Shown: positions 25,282-35,680 of the stretch, piece by piece
Layout of the letters: every line of letters begins with the position of its first letter
Position numbering within the stretch: the stretch's first letter is position 1
From: Domibacillus tundrae
Lineage (GTDB): Bacteria > Bacillota > Bacilli > Bacillales > Domibacillaceae
DNA: 64,000 nt
NCBI RefSeq assembly: GCF_000970675.1
Contig: NZ_LAJA01000007.1
Location: forward strand, 248,001-312,000
Direction: 5' to 3'
Made by a program: the position numbers and the translations under genes
Notes under the pieces: model-generated
Seen by the model: only the letters and a program-made list of their open reading frames with translations
Told to the model about the DNA's origin: nothing
Database searches by the model: none

Positions 25282-26937
25282 TTAGCGTGTGACAGACGTC
25301 CATTTAAGCGAGAAGTTCGCTCCAAACTTATGATAAAGAACGCCTTCCACTGCCGGTTTTGTCAAATACGCACGTGCGCGCTGATATACAGGCGCAAACG
25401 CTGCATCTTCAAGCATGAGTTTTTCTGCTTCAACAAGTGCATCCCAACGAGCCTGCTCATCTGTTAGAAGCGTTGTTTTCGCATCTTGAACGAGCTTGTC
25501 TACTTGCGGGTTTGAATAACCAGATTGGTTATGCGCACCGTCTGTAACAAACATGTCGATGAATGTCATCGGATCTGGATAATCCGGACCCCAGCCTGCA
25601 AGAGACGCTTCGTAGTTCATGGATGATTCTAGGTCAAGCTTTTGCTTGAACGGCTGCAGCTTAATGTTAACCTTTAAGCCTTCAAGGTTCGTTTCAAGCT
25701 GTTCTTTTAAATATTCAGTTATTTTCTTTGATACATCGTCATCATAGCTTAACAACTCAAGCTCCACTGTATCCTGGCCAAGTGCTTCTTTCGCTTTTGC
25801 CCAGTGCTCAGCTGCTACTGCCTGATCGGTTTCCAGGTAAGATCCTGCTGTTTCACGGAAGTCTTTTCCGTCCGGACCTTGAACAAATTCAGATGGAACG
25901 AGGTAATTCGCTGGTACCGAACCATTGTTTAACAACGAATCTGTAATACCTGTTTTATCAAAGCCCATTGCGATCGCTTTCCGTGCGTCTGCATTTTTCA
26001 GTACCTCATTTGATGACTGGTTCAAGCGAAGGAAGAATACGGATGCTTCTTTCACAGTATGGAAGCCTTCTTCTTCTTTATACTTGTCCACAAATTCCGC
26101 AGACAATTTCACGCTGTCTAATTCGCCGCTTTCATAAAGGTTTACATCTGTTTGCGTATCTTTCACGATCTTCGTATTAACGGTTTCTAGCTGAACGTTT
26201 TCAGCATCCCAATACTCAGGGTTCTTTTGCAAAACAAATTGATCTTCATGCTTCCACTCTGTCATTGTAAACGGTCCGTTGTACAAAACAGTGTTTGCTT
26301 CAAGACCGAATTGATCGCCTTGTTCCGTTACATACGCTTCGTTTTGCGGATAGAATGTCGCAAATGTGAGAAGCTCTTTGAAATAAGGAACCGGGTTTTC
26401 TAATTGAATTTCGAGTGTTTTCTCATCTAAAGCTTTTACGCCAAGCTCTTCAGGCGCCATTTCACCTGCGTTTACAGCGGCTGCATTTTTCAAATCATAC
26501 ATGATGTACGCATACTCTGCTGCTGTATCCGGGTTCAACGTTTTGCGCCAAGCAAAAACGAAATCGTTCGCTGTGACAGGCTCTCCGTTTGACCAGTTCG
26601 CATCACGCAGCTTAATTGTCCACGTTTTGCCATCTTCACTGATTTGAGGCTCACCTTCTGCCATGCCTTCTACTGCTTCGTCATCTTCACCAAGACGATA
26701 AAGCCCTTCCATTACGCTATTCAGCGTATCAAATGATACCACATCTGTTGCCAGTGACGAGTCCATCGACGGGATATCCTGCGTTTCAGTCAAATTAAGG
26801 ACGTTGTTTTCTCCTCCACCATTGTCTGATGTCTGACCACTATCGCTAGAATTAGATGAACCGCCGCCGCACGCTGCGAGAATGGCGCTTACTGTAAGCA
26901 TCAAAACAAGGAAAATCGACAATTTTTTCTTTTGCAT
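25282..26937 (-). CDS. oppA: Oligopeptide-binding lipoprotein OppA
   Basis: A 551-residue extracellular substrate-binding lipoprotein of the SBP_bac_5 family. The signal peptide ends LAAC with the lipidated Cys at residue 23, followed by a Ser/Asn/Gly-rich linker. The fold is recognisable by WTIKLRDANWSNGEPVTANDFVFAWRK and LAGWGPDYPDPMTFIDMF near the C-terminus. In Bacillus, Opp imports nutrient and signalling peptides, the latter needed for competence and sporulation. The start follows GAAGGAGG. It is the first gene of the operon. Confidence 0.95.
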   Translation of the reverse strand: MQKKKLSIFLVLMLTVSAILAACGGGSSNSSDSGQTSDNGGGENNVLNLTETQDIPSMDSSLATDVVSFDTLNSVMEGLYRLGEDDEAVEGMAEGEPQISEDGKTWTIKLRDANWSNGEPVTANDFVFAWRKTLNPDTAAEYAYIMYDLKNAAAVNAGEMAPEELGVKALDEKTLEIQLENPVPYFKELLTFATFYPQNEAYVTEQGDQFGLEANTVLYNGPFTMTEWKHEDQFVLQKNPEYWDAENVQLETVNTKIVKDTQTDVNLYESGELDSVKLSAEFVDKYKEEEGFHTVKEASVFFLRLNQSSNEVLKNADARKAIAMGFDKTGITDSLLNNGSVPANYLVPSEFVQGPDGKDFRETAGSYLETDQAVAAEHWAKAKEALGQDTVELELLSYDDDVSKKITEYLKEQLETNLEGLKVNIKLQPFKQKLDLESSMNYEASLAGWGPDYPDPMTFIDMFVTDGAHNQSGYSNPQVDKLVQDAKTTLLTDEQARWDALVEAEKLMLEDAAFAPVYQRARAYLTKPAVEGVLYHKFGANFSLKWTSVTR

Positions 26938-26997
26938 TGATTATGCCTCCTTCTATTTTATTTTCGACCTTCTTAATAATTCAGAAGATTTGTTAAC

Positions 26998-27027
26998 ATT
27001 ATATAATGCTGTTTCACTTTATTGCAA
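26998..27027 (-). promoter_or_regulatory. Promoter of the opp operon
   Basis: On the minus strand TTGCAA (27022-27027) and a perfect TATAAT (26998-27003) are 18 nt apart, about 60 nt before oppA. The rest of 26938-27284 holds no gene, only an AT-rich hairpin at 27086-27112 (AAAAAACC / GGTTTTTT) and a TATAAT box at 27190-27195 that may serve the divergent gene at 27285. Confidence 0.65.
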
Positions 27028-27284
27028 TAACTTATTTTCATTTCCTATACAATCATTACATAGTTTTAATACTACATATAAAAGAAAAAACCCTTTGTTA
27101 ATGGTTTTTTAAAATTTCCTTTTTTAAATTTAATTGTAAAATGTATAGTAATTTCAGACTACACAACTTTATAAAAATAATGTTTGTTGTATAATACGTC
27201 CAATAAAATAAGCAGTTTTTGTTGAAAAATGCATATGATATTCGTTATGCTCATTTTACCCTTTATGGAAGGCGGACCACACAC

Positions 27285-27659
27285 ATGAAGAAAAAAATTT
27301 TTTTATTGTTTTCCTTTCTTTTTATTAGTTCTGCTGGATTCAGCTTGCTGCAGTCCGATTCTGTTCGAGCAATGATTGATTCCTTGTTTATGATTGGCTT
27401 ATTATTCCTTGTTGCGGGTGTTGCCTTGTTTGTATTGGAAAAAGGCTTTTTTAATGGTGTGGCTTATGGATTTAAACGACTTCGCAAATCATCTAATGAA
27501 GGTGCGTATACTGCGCAGTTTGATGACCTGGATCAAACCAGCGAGCTGCATGAAGAATATGCTGCCCGCAAGCCTGAACGCTGGACGAAGCCGCTGCTTC
27601 TAACAGGCGGCTCAGCCGTTTTGTTCACACTGCTTCTCTCATACATTCTGTCATCTTGA
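27285..27659 (+). CDS. DUF3899-family small membrane protein
   Basis: A 124-residue protein with three hydrophobic segments: residues 4-22 (KIFLLFSFLFISSAGFSLL), 31-56 (SLFMIGLLFLVAGVALFVLE) and the last 20 residues (LLLTGGSAVLFTLLLSYILSS). A charged cytoplasmic loop lies in between. This architecture and the segment GFFNGVAYGFKRLRK fit the DUF3899 family. No function is known. The start at 27285 has GGAAGGCGG upstream. It is followed by trpS after 66 nt. Confidence 0.75.
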   Translation: MKKKIFLLFSFLFISSAGFSLLQSDSVRAMIDSLFMIGLLFLVAGVALFVLEKGFFNGVAYGFKRLRKSSNEGAYTAQFDDLDQTSELHEEYAARKPERWTKPLLLTGGSAVLFTLLLSYILSS

Positions 27660-27722
27660 ATATTCATTTTGTTTTCTTTATAATTAAACAAACACATAAA
27701 AAGACGAAACGAAGTGATTTGA

Positions 27723-28718
<996 letters not shown>

Positions 28719-28754
28719 AAAAACCGTTCCGGATCATGCCGGAACGGTTTTTTT
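28719..28754 (+). terminator. Terminator after trpS
   Basis: AAACCGTTCCGG / CCGGAACGGTTT around ATCATG, with seven T residues. Confidence 0.93.
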
Positions 28755-28760
28755 CGGATA

Positions 28761-28820
28761 AGTGTGAATATCCTGCTCGAAATGTGATTATTTTTTGCTG
28801 AGGTTGAACATCCCCATTTA
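28761..28820. repeat. Possible three-unit array with 20-bp period
   Basis: AGTGTGAATA (28761), AATGTGATTA (28781) and AGGTTGAACA (28801) start exactly 20 bp apart and agree at most positions, while the 10 nt after each differ. It sits between the convergent trpS and yjbA genes. The core differs from the arrays at 1855, 15667 and 33009, so membership of the same class is uncertain. Confidence 0.4.
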
Positions 28821-28829
28821 AACGATTAT

Positions 28830-29570
28830 TTATGTGGCAATGCTCATTTCCTGTTCATACATTTTTTCGAAAAACGGACGCCCTTTAATCATTTGTGCGC
28901 ACAATTGTTCATGAGCAGGACTCCAGCCGACAATAACGGTTTCACTAAACATTTTCACTGCTGTTTCCCAATCCATTTGCCGGATGACTTCGTATTTTGC
29001 CGGCTTCCACTCCGTCAGCCAATATTTTAATGCTGGCTCGTGATCTGATTCAATCAATTGGTCCACTGCCAGAAGAAGAAGCTGCTTTAATTGGCGTTCT
29101 TTTCGCGTCAACCCAGCCAGCCATTCTGGCGCTGGTTCTGCTAAACTGTGCGTTTTTCGAGTCATTTCTGGAAAGAAAAATGGTTCCGCCGGGTGACAAT
29201 CGGCCATTTCCCGTACAATTAACTCATGCTGCGGCATAATTCGGCTTTTTTTCACCGGTACCCGGTAGCCGTTCGTATCAACCGCCATCGTCCTGTCACC
29301 GTCTGATGCAATAAAACAATACTCCATCATTTCCCGCTTGCTTCCTTTTCGGATAAAAGCTTTGCTTTCTACTTTTTTCAGCAACTCTTTTGGCAATTCA
29401 CAAAGCGTCTGTTCAAAAAAATCCATTGCGTTTTTACGCAAAATGAGGACCGGCACCTGGTCAAGCAGCATCATCCCGTCGTCTTTTCGCCATTCGTGAT
29501 ACGGGCACACACTGCAGCCATTTTCTTCTCCTTCGAACCAGTTCACCCACACGTCATGAAGGTACAGCAT
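28830..29570 (-). CDS. yjbA: UPF0736-family protein YjbA
   Basis: A 246-residue soluble protein of the UPF0736 (YjbA) family, recognised by its start MLYLHDVWVNWFEGEENGC, the middle QVPVLILRK and a helical C-terminal half (LTRKERQLKQLLLLAVDQL). Two cysteines in NGCSVCPYHEW could bind metal, but nothing is known. The ATG at 29570 follows AAGGAGG. It is located between opp/trpS and fabF, as in B. subtilis. The function is unknown. Confidence 0.88.
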   Translation of the reverse strand: MLYLHDVWVNWFEGEENGCSVCPYHEWRKDDGMMLLDQVPVLILRKNAMDFFEQTLCELPKELLKKVESKAFIRKGSKREMMEYCFIASDGDRTMAVDTNGYRVPVKKSRIMPQHELIVREMADCHPAEPFFFPEMTRKTHSLAEPAPEWLAGLTRKERQLKQLLLLAVDQLIESDHEPALKYWLTEWKPAKYEVIRQMDWETAVKMFSETVIVGWSPAHEQLCAQMIKGRPFFEKMYEQEMSIAT

Positions 29571-29626
29571 CAAATTCCTCCTTGATTACCGTTTTATGGG
29601 TTCATTATCGACACGTTTTTGTTACT

Positions 29627-29815
29627 TTATTCAATAAAACCGAAAAACATGAGCAGCCAGCCGATGAAAAATAAATAACATTCCGGCCGGCGCATCGTAA
29701 ATGAAAAATAATCTGGCCATGTCATGCCTGCTGCAAGCAAGTTAACATAGATAATAAAACTAATTCCACCCGCCACTGCCAGGCCAAAGCCGGTTAAGAA
29801 AAGAATGAATCTCAT
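29627..29815 (-). CDS. Small two-helix membrane protein
   Basis: A 62-residue protein with two transmembrane helices: MRFILFLTGFGLAVAGGISFII at the N-terminus and YLFFIGWLLMFFGFIE at the C-terminus, joined by a loop with FTMRRPEC. The start at 29815 has GGGGGCG about 8 nt upstream; an upstream ATG at 29860 does not. It lies between fabF and yjbA on the same strand. I do not recognise a named family. Confidence 0.65.
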   Translation of the reverse strand: MRFILFLTGFGLAVAGGISFIIYVNLLAAGMTWPDYFSFTMRRPECYLFFIGWLLMFFGFIE

Positions 29816-29865
29816 TCGATCACGCCCCCGCAGCTTGTCCGTTATGTATATGCCGGACAAGCGCG

Positions 29866-29895
29866 AAAAAAAACAGGCCGCAGCCTGTTTTTTTT
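29866..29895 (-). terminator. Terminator after fabHF
   Basis: AAACAGGC / GCCTGTTT around TGCG on the minus strand with an eight-T run. It touches the fabF stop codon. Confidence 0.9.
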
Positions 29896-31135
29896 AATCG
29901 TTGTATTGTTTGAGTACAATCGTTGCGTTATGGCCGCCGAATCCAAGCGAGTTGCTCATCGCTGCACGAATGTCCGCTTTACGCGCTTCGTTTGGCACAT
30001 AATCCAGGTCACATTCCGGATCAGGATTATGCAGATTAATCGTTGGCGGAATAATATCGTTTTGAATCGCCAGGGCCGTAAAAATCGCCTCAACGCCGCC
30101 TGCCGCGCCAAGTAAATGACCCGTCATTGATTTGGTCGAACTGATGGCGAGCTTCCCAGCATGATCGCCAAATACCGTTTTAATCGCTGCTGTTTCAAAT
30201 TTATCATTGTATGGTGTGCTCGTTCCGTGCGCATTAATATAGTCAATATCTGATGGAGCAAGTCCCGCATCATCAATGGCCATTTTCATCGCGCGGGCGC
30301 CACCTTCACCATCCGGTGCCGGTGCTGTAATGTGATGAGCATCTCCAGTCGAGCCGTAGCCGACAATTTCCGCATAAATATGCGCGCCGCGCGCCTTCGC
30401 ATGCTCCAATTCTTCCAATACAACAATACCCGCTCCTTCACCGATGACAAAACCGTCACGGCCGGCATCAAACGGACGGCTTGCCGTTGCCGGATCTGGA
30501 TTGTTAGACAGCGCTGTGTTGGCACAAAAGCCTGCTACTGACATTTGTGTAATCGGCGCTTCTGTTCCGCCCGAAATCATCGCATCGGCGTCGCCGCGCT
30601 GAATCACTTTGAACGCGTCACCAATCGAATTGGTTCCAGTCGCACAAGCAGTTACTGTACACGAGTTTACCCCTTTTGCGCCAAGGTAAATCGACACCTG
30701 GCCCGCCGCCATGTCCGGAATCATCATTGGAACAAAAAACGGGCTGACACGACGATAGCCGCGCTCTAAAAATATTTTGTACTGGCTTTCAAATGTTTCC
30801 ATCCCGCCGATGCCTGACCCGACCCAGACGCCAACGCGCGGTGCATTTTCTTCTGTAATCTCAAGTTTTGCGTCTGCTACAGCCATTTTCGCTGCCGCTA
30901 CCGCATATTGCGTAAAGCGATCCATTTTGCGCGCTTCTTTTTTTTCCACAAATTGCTCTGGGTCAAAGTCACGAATTTCGGCCGCTACTTTAGCCGGGTA
31001 ATCGTCCGGATTTAAACGTGTCATTGGCTTAATGCCGCTTTTTCCTGTTGTGACACTATTCCATGCTTCTTCTACTGTATTTCCAACCGGTGAAACAATG
31101 CCAAGACCGGTAATCACTACTCTTCGCTTTTCCAC
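29894..31135 (-). CDS. fabF: 3-oxoacyl-[acyl-carrier-protein] synthase II FabF
   Basis: A 413-residue beta-ketoacyl-ACP synthase II that condenses malonyl-ACP with acyl-ACP to extend fatty acids. The catalytic triad is visible as Cys in [15 protein letters not shown], His in [11 protein letters not shown] and His in [11 protein letters not shown]. The GTG at 31135 is taken as the start: AAAGAGG lies 9 nt upstream and the length then matches the 413 residues of B. subtilis FabF. An in-frame GTG at 31144 is too close to the ribosome site. It is cotranscribed with fabH 27 nt upstream. Confidence 0.96.
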   Translation of the reverse strand: MEKRRVVITGLGIVSPVGNTVEEAWNSVTTGKSGIKPMTRLNPDDYPAKVAAEIRDFDPEQFVEKKEARKMDRFTQYAVAAAKMAVADAKLEITEENAPRVGVWVGSGIGGMETFESQYKIFLERGYRRVSPFFVPMMIPDMAAGQVSIYLGAKGVNSCTVTACATGTNSIGDAFKVIQRGDADAMISGGTEAPITQMSVAGFCANTALSNNPDPATASRPFDAGRDGFVIGEGAGIVVLEELEHAKARGAHIYAEIVGYGSTGDAHHITAPAPDGEGGARAMKMAIDDAGLAPSDIDYINAHGTSTPYNDKFETAAIKTVFGDHAGKLAISSTKSMTGHLLGAAGGVEAIFTALAIQNDIIPPTINLHNPDPECDLDYVPNEARKADIRAAMSNSLGFGGHNATIVLKQYND

Positions 31136-31162
31136 GTTTTCCACCTCTTTGTTAGTTTCCGT

Positions 31163-32095
31163 TTAGCGTCCCCACTTCATCGCAATGGCGCCCCATGTTA
31201 ATCCTCCGCCAAAACCGACCATCACAATCACATCATCCTCTTTTACATTCCCATTTTCAATTTCTTCCACCATCGTGAGCGGAATCGATGCGGATGATGT
31301 ATTGCCAAACTTGTTCACGGTCACTGACATTTTTTCCGGAGGAAGACCCAGGCGTTCTCTTGCTGACTCCATAATGCGGATATTCGCCTGATGCGCCATA
31401 AGAAAATCAATGTCTTCCTTTTTTAAACCCGCTTTTTCAATCACATTAATCGAGGATTCACCCATTTGGCGAACCGCAAATTTAAATACTTCACGTCCGT
31501 TCATTTTTACATGTTCATCTTGATATAAATGCTTGCCGCCGCGTCCATCGGCGCCAAGTTCAAATGAAAGAATGCCGCGTCCGTCTGATACTGGTCCGAG
31601 AATGGCAGCACCAGCTCCGTCCCCAAATAAAACGGCTGTGTTCCGGTCATTCCAGTCAATCACTTTGGACAGCTTTTCTGCTCCTATGACTAACACGTGC
31701 TTGTACGCGCCTGTTTCCACAAACTGTTTTCCCGTAATAATGCCATACATAAACCCGGCGCATGCGGCACTAACGTCCATTGCTGCCGCATTGACCGCAC
31801 CGATTTCATGCTGAATTTCACAGGAGACCGATGGGAAGCTGTGATCCGGCGTGACCGTTGCGGTAATAATTAAATCGATTTCTTCCGGTCCAATGCCTGC
31901 GTTTTGAATCGCTTTTTCCGCTGCTCTTGCAGCCATATAAACGGTCCCTATGCCATCTTCAGCAATGCGGCGCTCTTCAATGCCTGTGCGGGTACGTATC
32001 CATTCATCGGATGTGTCCATCTTTTTTTCCAGATCCGCATTGGTTACGACCTGATCTGGGAGGTACCGTCCCATTCCCCATATTCCAGCGTTCAA
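31163..32095 (-). CDS. fabH: 3-oxoacyl-[acyl-carrier-protein] synthase III FabH
   Basis: A 310-residue ketoacyl synthase III that starts fatty acid synthesis by joining an acyl-CoA primer to malonyl-ACP. The catalytic residues are Cys in [13 protein letters not shown], His in MAHQANIRI and Asn in KFGNTSSAS. The start is most likely TTG at 32095: it places [12 protein letters not shown] at the N-terminus as in homologues, and GGAAGG is 8 nt upstream. An open frame extends 21 nt further. The promoter carries a FapR operator, so fabHF are expected to be repressed by FapR like fabI. Confidence 0.95.
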   Translation of the reverse strand: MNAGIWGMGRYLPDQVVTNADLEKKMDTSDEWIRTRTGIEERRIAEDGIGTVYMAARAAEKAIQNAGIGPEEIDLIITATVTPDHSFPSVSCEIQHEIGAVNAAAMDVSAACAGFMYGIITGKQFVETGAYKHVLVIGAEKLSKVIDWNDRNTAVLFGDGAGAAILGPVSDGRGILSFELGADGRGGKHLYQDEHVKMNGREVFKFAVRQMGESSINVIEKAGLKKEDIDFLMAHQANIRIMESARERLGLPPEKMSVTVNKFGNTSSASIPLTMVEEIENGNVKEDDVIVMVGFGGGLTWGAIAMKWGR

Positions 32096-32134
32096 AAAAC
32101 GCACCTTCCTTCGCACACATTTGTAATATCAATT

Positions 32135-32153
32135 ATTATGACTTGGTACTAAT
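32135..32153 (-). promoter_or_regulatory. FapR operator of fabHF
   Basis: On the minus strand ATTAGTACCAAGTCATAAT matches the FapR consensus and closely parallels the fabI operator (9154-9172). As there, it abuts the -10 box. Confidence 0.88.
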
Positions 32154-32180
32154 TTTACTGAAAAACAGCCCTAAATGCAA
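32152..32180 (-). promoter_or_regulatory. Sigma-A promoter of fabHF
   Basis: On the minus strand TTGCAT (32175-32180) and TAAAAT (32152-32157) are 17 nt apart. The -10 box overlaps the FapR operator. Confidence 0.75.
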
Positions 32181-32186
32181 CTTCTA

Positions 32187-32385
32187 AATCGGAAAAGCGC
32201 AAGGCGGCCGTTCAGGCCCGGCAGACATAAGTTGGAACAGCAGGGTGGCGCTCTTTGCCACACAACTGTGACGGCTTATTGGAACAAAAGCTAAGAACGC
32301 AGCTTCCTGCTGCAACGCTTTTATGACCCACATCGTGTGGGCCTCTGAGAGACTGGCCGCCTGTAGCCGGACAATGTCCAAAAAC
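32187..32385 (-). repeat. Structured intergenic repeat, copy 1
   Basis: Related to 35826-35943, in the opposite orientation. Shared parts are CCAGTC-CTC, the hairpin CCCACA/TGTGGG (32327-32341), the stem AAAAGC/GCTTTT (32286-32291 and 32317-32322) and an inner GCAGC/GCTGC hairpin. This copy is longer, and its ends contain GGCGGCC and GGCCGCC as an inverted pair. No ORF in it looks real. It lies between the yjzD terminator and the fabHF promoter. Confidence 0.75.
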
Positions 32386-32410
32386 ATATACTTTCTTAGA
32401 TCTTATAGGA

Positions 32411-32443
32411 AAAAGCGAATTCCACTTAGTGGGAACTCGCTTT
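32411..32443 (-). terminator. Terminator after yjzD
   Basis: AAAGCGA(A)TTCCAC / GTGGGAA(C)TCGCTTT forms a long stem with one internal mismatch, flanked by A and T tracts. Confidence 0.8.
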
Positions 32444-32447
32444 CATT

Positions 32448-32630
32448 TTAATGCTTTTCAATTGGATCATTCGGGATTAACGCTGTTAATACGAACAACA
32501 AAATAGTTGCAACAATTGAAATCAAAACGCCTGTTTCAGCGTGAAATGCTGCCCCGTTCATGGAAGACACAACGTATACAACCATTTCAGATAAAATGAG
32601 TGTCCAGATAAAGGTCATAAGATATTGCAC
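32448..32630 (-). CDS. yjzD: YjzD (DUF2929) small membrane protein
   Basis: A 60-residue protein with two transmembrane helices (MTFIWTLILSEMVVYVVSSM and TGVLISIVATILLFVLTALIP) matching the YjzD/DUF2929 family. The GTG at 32630 is chosen because GGAGG is about 9 nt upstream; the open frame extends farther without a start signal. YjzD is conserved next to the fabHF/comZ district in Bacillus. Function unknown. Confidence 0.85.
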   Translation of the reverse strand: MQYLMTFIWTLILSEMVVYVVSSMNGAAFHAETGVLISIVATILLFVLTALIPNDPIEKH

Positions 32631-32785
32631 AAGGAAACCTCCTTTAGTTGTTTTTATGTACTCTGACCATAATATTAGCATATTATCAACACACCGGCAT
32701 AAAAAAGTTTTGCTTTTTCTTGACGATTTTTGCAGATACACTAAAATAGAGATAAGAACCAGTTGCAGCTGAGAAGGAGTTTTTT

Positions 32786-32971
32786 ATGATGGAAAAAAAC
32801 ATGGAATTTATGCAAATTGCGATGAAATATTTGCCTGAAGCACAAGAAAAAATGAAAGAAGCCGGTATTGAATTTTCACCGGCGATGGCTGAGCCATTTT
32901 TCGGTTTGTTTATGAACGTTATGCAAGAAGCATACAACCTTGGCAAAAAAGAAAGTTTATTGGACGAATAA
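32786..32971 (+). CDS. comZ: ComZ, repressor of the comG operon
   Basis: A 61-residue protein clearly related to B. subtilis ComZ, which limits expression of the comG DNA-uptake operon. The alignable core is MEFMQIAMKYLPEAQEKMKEAGI, followed by LFMNVMQEAYNLGKKES. It is helical, with no membrane segment. A strong AAGGAG ribosome site precedes the two adjacent ATGs at 32786 and 32789. The position beside fabH matches B. subtilis. Confidence 0.92.
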   Translation: MMEKNMEFMQIAMKYLPEAQEKMKEAGIEFSPAMAEPFFGLFMNVMQEAYNLGKKESLLDE

Positions 32972-32973
32972 GA

Positions 32974-33010
32974 AAAAATGGCGCTCCCTTTTATAGGAAG
33001 CGTCATTTTT
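32974..33010 (+). terminator. Bidirectional terminator between comZ and clpB
   Basis: AAAATGGCGCTCCC / AGGAAGCGTCATTTTT (32977-33010) forms an imperfect stem with A and T tracts on both sides. Confidence 0.75.
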
Positions 33011-33068
33011 ATGTCCACTTATTCGATTTTATGTCCATCAACAGGCGGTTATGTCCACTTATCGAACA
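33009..33068 (+). repeat. Three-unit array with exact 20-bp period (TTATGTCCA core)
   Basis: The nonamer TTATGTCCA starts at 33009, 33029 and 33049, exactly 20 bp apart. The first and third units also share the following CTTAT. The middle unit's tail is unrelated. The last unit overlaps the end of clpB. It lies past the comZ terminator, between convergent genes, like the array at 15667. Confidence 0.85.
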
Positions 33069-35641
33069 ACCAGCTCTCCATTTTCCACACCAACGACCGC
33101 TTCTGATCCCGGTAAAATACTGCCAGCGATAATCGCACGGGCAGTCGGCGTTTCAATTTGCCGCTGAATAAACCGTTTAAGCGGTCGGGCGCCAAAGACC
33201 GGATCATATCCTTCTTCAGCGATTTTTTCTTTTGCCGCATCGGTAACGTGAAGCGTGACACCCCGGTCAAGCAAGCGAAGCGCCAGGCCTTCTAACACTT
33301 TTCCTGCGATACCCTTTAAATTTTCGCGGGTCAGCGGCTTAAAGAGGATAATGTCATCGACTCGGTTTAAAAATTCCGGCCGGAAATGGCCGTGCAGCTG
33401 TGCCATTACATTGTTTTTCGCTTCTTCCGGGATTTCCCCTTCTCCGCCTGATTCAAGCAAAAAGGACGATCCGATGTTCGATGTCATAATGACAACGGTG
33501 TTTTTGCAGTCAATCCTCCGGCCCTGTGAATCGGTAATGCGTCCGTCATCAAGCATTTGAAGCAAAATATTAAACACATCCGGATGCGCTTTTTCCACTT
33601 CATCAAGCAGCACGACCGAATATGGACGGCGCCGGATCGCTTCAGTCAGCTGTCCGCCTTCTTCGTAGCCGACATATCCCGGAGGTGCGCCGACGAGGCG
33701 TGAAACCGAATGCTTTTCCATGTATTCCGACATGTCAAGACGGATTATTTGCTCTTCGCTGTCAAACAACACGTCAGCGAGCGTTTTGGCGAGCTCCGTT
33801 TTCCCGACACCGGTCGGACCGAGGAATAAAAATGAACCGATCGGACGATTTGGATCTTTAATGCCTGCACGCGCCCGGAGCACCGCGTCACTCACGAGGG
33901 ACACCGCTTCATCCTGCCCGATGACCCGCTCGTGCAAAATTTCTTCCAACCGGAGCAGCTTTTCGCGCTCACCTTCTACGAGTTTCGTGACCGGAATACC
34001 AGTCCAGCTGGCAACGATTGACGCAATTTCTTCTTCTGTTACTTCTTCACGAAGAAGCCGGTCATCTTTTTCAGCCGAAGCAGTTGATTCGAGTCCCGAC
34101 AGCTCTTTTTCAACTGCTGGAATTTGTCCGTGGCGCAGTTCTGCCGCCCGATTCAAATCGTAACGGCTTTCTGCATCTTCCAGTTCGCGGCGAAGGCGAT
34201 CCAGCTCTTCCCGCTTATCTTTCACATTCATAATTGCGTCTTTTTCGCTCATCCACTGCGCTTTCATTGCATCAGCCTGCTCTTTTAAATCCGCCAGCTC
34301 TTTTTGAATTTGTTCGAGACGTGCTGCGCTTTCGCGGTCTTTTTCTTTCCGGAGTGCCGCTTCTTCAATTTCCAGCTGCATGACCCGGCGCATCACCGCA
34401 TCAAGCTCCGCTGGCATCGAATCAATTTCCGTCCGGATCATCGCACATGCTTCATCAACAAGATCAATCGCTTTATCCGGCAAAAACCGGTCCGTAATAT
34501 ACCGGTTGGAAAGGGTCGCTGCCGCAACCAGCGCCCGGTCATGAATGTTCACGCCATGATGAATTTCAAACCGTTCTTTTAAGCCGCGCAAAATCGAAAT
34601 CGCATCTTCAATCGTTGGTTCTGATACGAGCACCGGCTGAAAGCGGCGTTCTAAAGCCGGATCTTTTTCAATGTACTGGCGGTGTTCGTCAAGCGTTGTT
34701 GCCCCGATACAGTGCAGCTCACCGCGCGCAAGCATCGGCTTCAGCATATTGCCAGCGTCCATTGACCCTTCCGTTTTGCCTGCGCCGACAATTGTATGGA
34801 TTTCATCGATAAATAATAAAATACGGCCATCACTTTTTTTCACTTCGTTTAAGACTGCTTTAAGCCGTTCTTCAAACTCACCGCGGAATTTTGCGCCGGC
34901 GATGAGCGAACTCATATCAAGTGAAAAAATCGTTTTGTCTTTTAATCCATCTGGGACGTCTTTTCGGACAATCCGCCAAGCAAGTCCTTCAACAATCGCC
35001 GTTTTTCCTGTGCCTGGCTCGCCGATCAGCACCGGGTTGTTTTTTGTTTTCCGTGACAAAATACGAATGACATGACGGATTTCATCATCACGTCCAATCA
35101 CCGGGTCAATTTTGCCCGTCCGTACTTCTTCCACTAAATTACGTCCGTATTTTGCCAGTGCTTCATAGCCTGATTCCGGGTTTTGTGTTGTCACTTTCTC
35201 GTTCCCCCTTATTTCATGAATGGCTTCTAAGATTGCTTTTTCTGTCACATTTTCTTTTTTCGTCATTTCCACTATTTTATTGCCGGCTGAAAAGATGGAA
35301 GCAGCCATGTGTTCAACGGATAAATAAGCATCTTCCCACTTTTTTTGCACGTCTGCCGCTTTTTGAAACCACGTGTTTAAACCGCCTGATAAATAAGCGC
35401 CGTATTGGACATTGCCTAATACAGCGGGCTTAGATTGGATTTCTCCTTGGACAAATTTAAGCAGTACCGCTTTTGAAAGTCCTGCTCGTTCAAAGATACG
35501 GCAAAACAGCCCGTCTTCTTTCGACACAAGCGCTGTCATCATGTGTACGGTATCAACATCCGAATGGTTTCGTTCTACCGCGCTTTGCTGCGCAGCTGCA
35601 AGCGCTTCCTGCATCGTATATGTCATTTTTTCCATATTCAC
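33059..35641 (-). CDS. clpB: Disaggregating chaperone ClpB
   Basis: An 860-residue Hsp100 ATPase that rescues aggregated protein with DnaK. The Clp N-domain ([13 protein letters not shown]) is followed by AAA-1 with GEPGTGKTA near residue 205, the coiled-coil middle domain at about 400-530 ([20 protein letters not shown]), characteristic of ClpB rather than ClpC, and AAA-2 with GPTGVGKTE near residue 605. The GTG at 35641 has AAGGAGG 9 nt upstream; the ATG at 35635 is possible. A CtsR operator lies immediately upstream. B. subtilis 168 lacks clpB, so this gene has no counterpart there. Confidence 0.95.
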   Translation of the reverse strand: MNMEKMTYTMQEALAAAQQSAVERNHSDVDTVHMMTALVSKEDGLFCRIFERAGLSKAVLLKFVQGEIQSKPAVLGNVQYGAYLSGGLNTWFQKAADVQKKWEDAYLSVEHMAASIFSAGNKIVEMTKKENVTEKAILEAIHEIRGNEKVTTQNPESGYEALAKYGRNLVEEVRTGKIDPVIGRDDEIRHVIRILSRKTKNNPVLIGEPGTGKTAIVEGLAWRIVRKDVPDGLKDKTIFSLDMSSLIAGAKFRGEFEERLKAVLNEVKKSDGRILLFIDEIHTIVGAGKTEGSMDAGNMLKPMLARGELHCIGATTLDEHRQYIEKDPALERRFQPVLVSEPTIEDAISILRGLKERFEIHHGVNIHDRALVAAATLSNRYITDRFLPDKAIDLVDEACAMIRTEIDSMPAELDAVMRRVMQLEIEEAALRKEKDRESAARLEQIQKELADLKEQADAMKAQWMSEKDAIMNVKDKREELDRLRRELEDAESRYDLNRAAELRHGQIPAVEKELSGLESTASAEKDDRLLREEVTEEEIASIVASWTGIPVTKLVEGEREKLLRLEEILHERVIGQDEAVSLVSDAVLRARAGIKDPNRPIGSFLFLGPTGVGKTELAKTLADVLFDSEEQIIRLDMSEYMEKHSVSRLVGAPPGYVGYEEGGQLTEAIRRRPYSVVLLDEVEKAHPDVFNILLQMLDDGRITDSQGRRIDCKNTVVIMTSNIGSSFLLESGGEGEIPEEAKNNVMAQLHGHFRPEFLNRVDDIILFKPLTRENLKGIAGKVLEGLALRLLDRGVTLHVTDAAKEKIAEEGYDPVFGARPLKRFIQRQIETPTARAIIAGSILPGSEAVVGVENGELVVR

Positions 35642-35654
35642 TATCAAAAACCTC

Positions 35655-35671
35655 CTTGACCTTTTTTGACC
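35655..35671 (-). promoter_or_regulatory. CtsR operator of clpB
   Basis: On the minus strand GGTCAAA-AAA-GGTCAAG is a direct heptad repeat matching the CtsR consensus (RGTCAAANANRGTCAAA), with one deviation. It abuts the ribosome site and follows the promoter, so CtsR would block clpB when no heat stress is present. Confidence 0.85.
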
Positions 35672-35680
35672 TTTGATTTT

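Noticed and set aside
27086-27112. AT-rich hairpin upstream of oppA as a terminator or attenuator
   Set aside because: It lies upstream of the predicted opp promoter and no gene reads into it; stem AAAAAACC/GGTTTTTT is weak.
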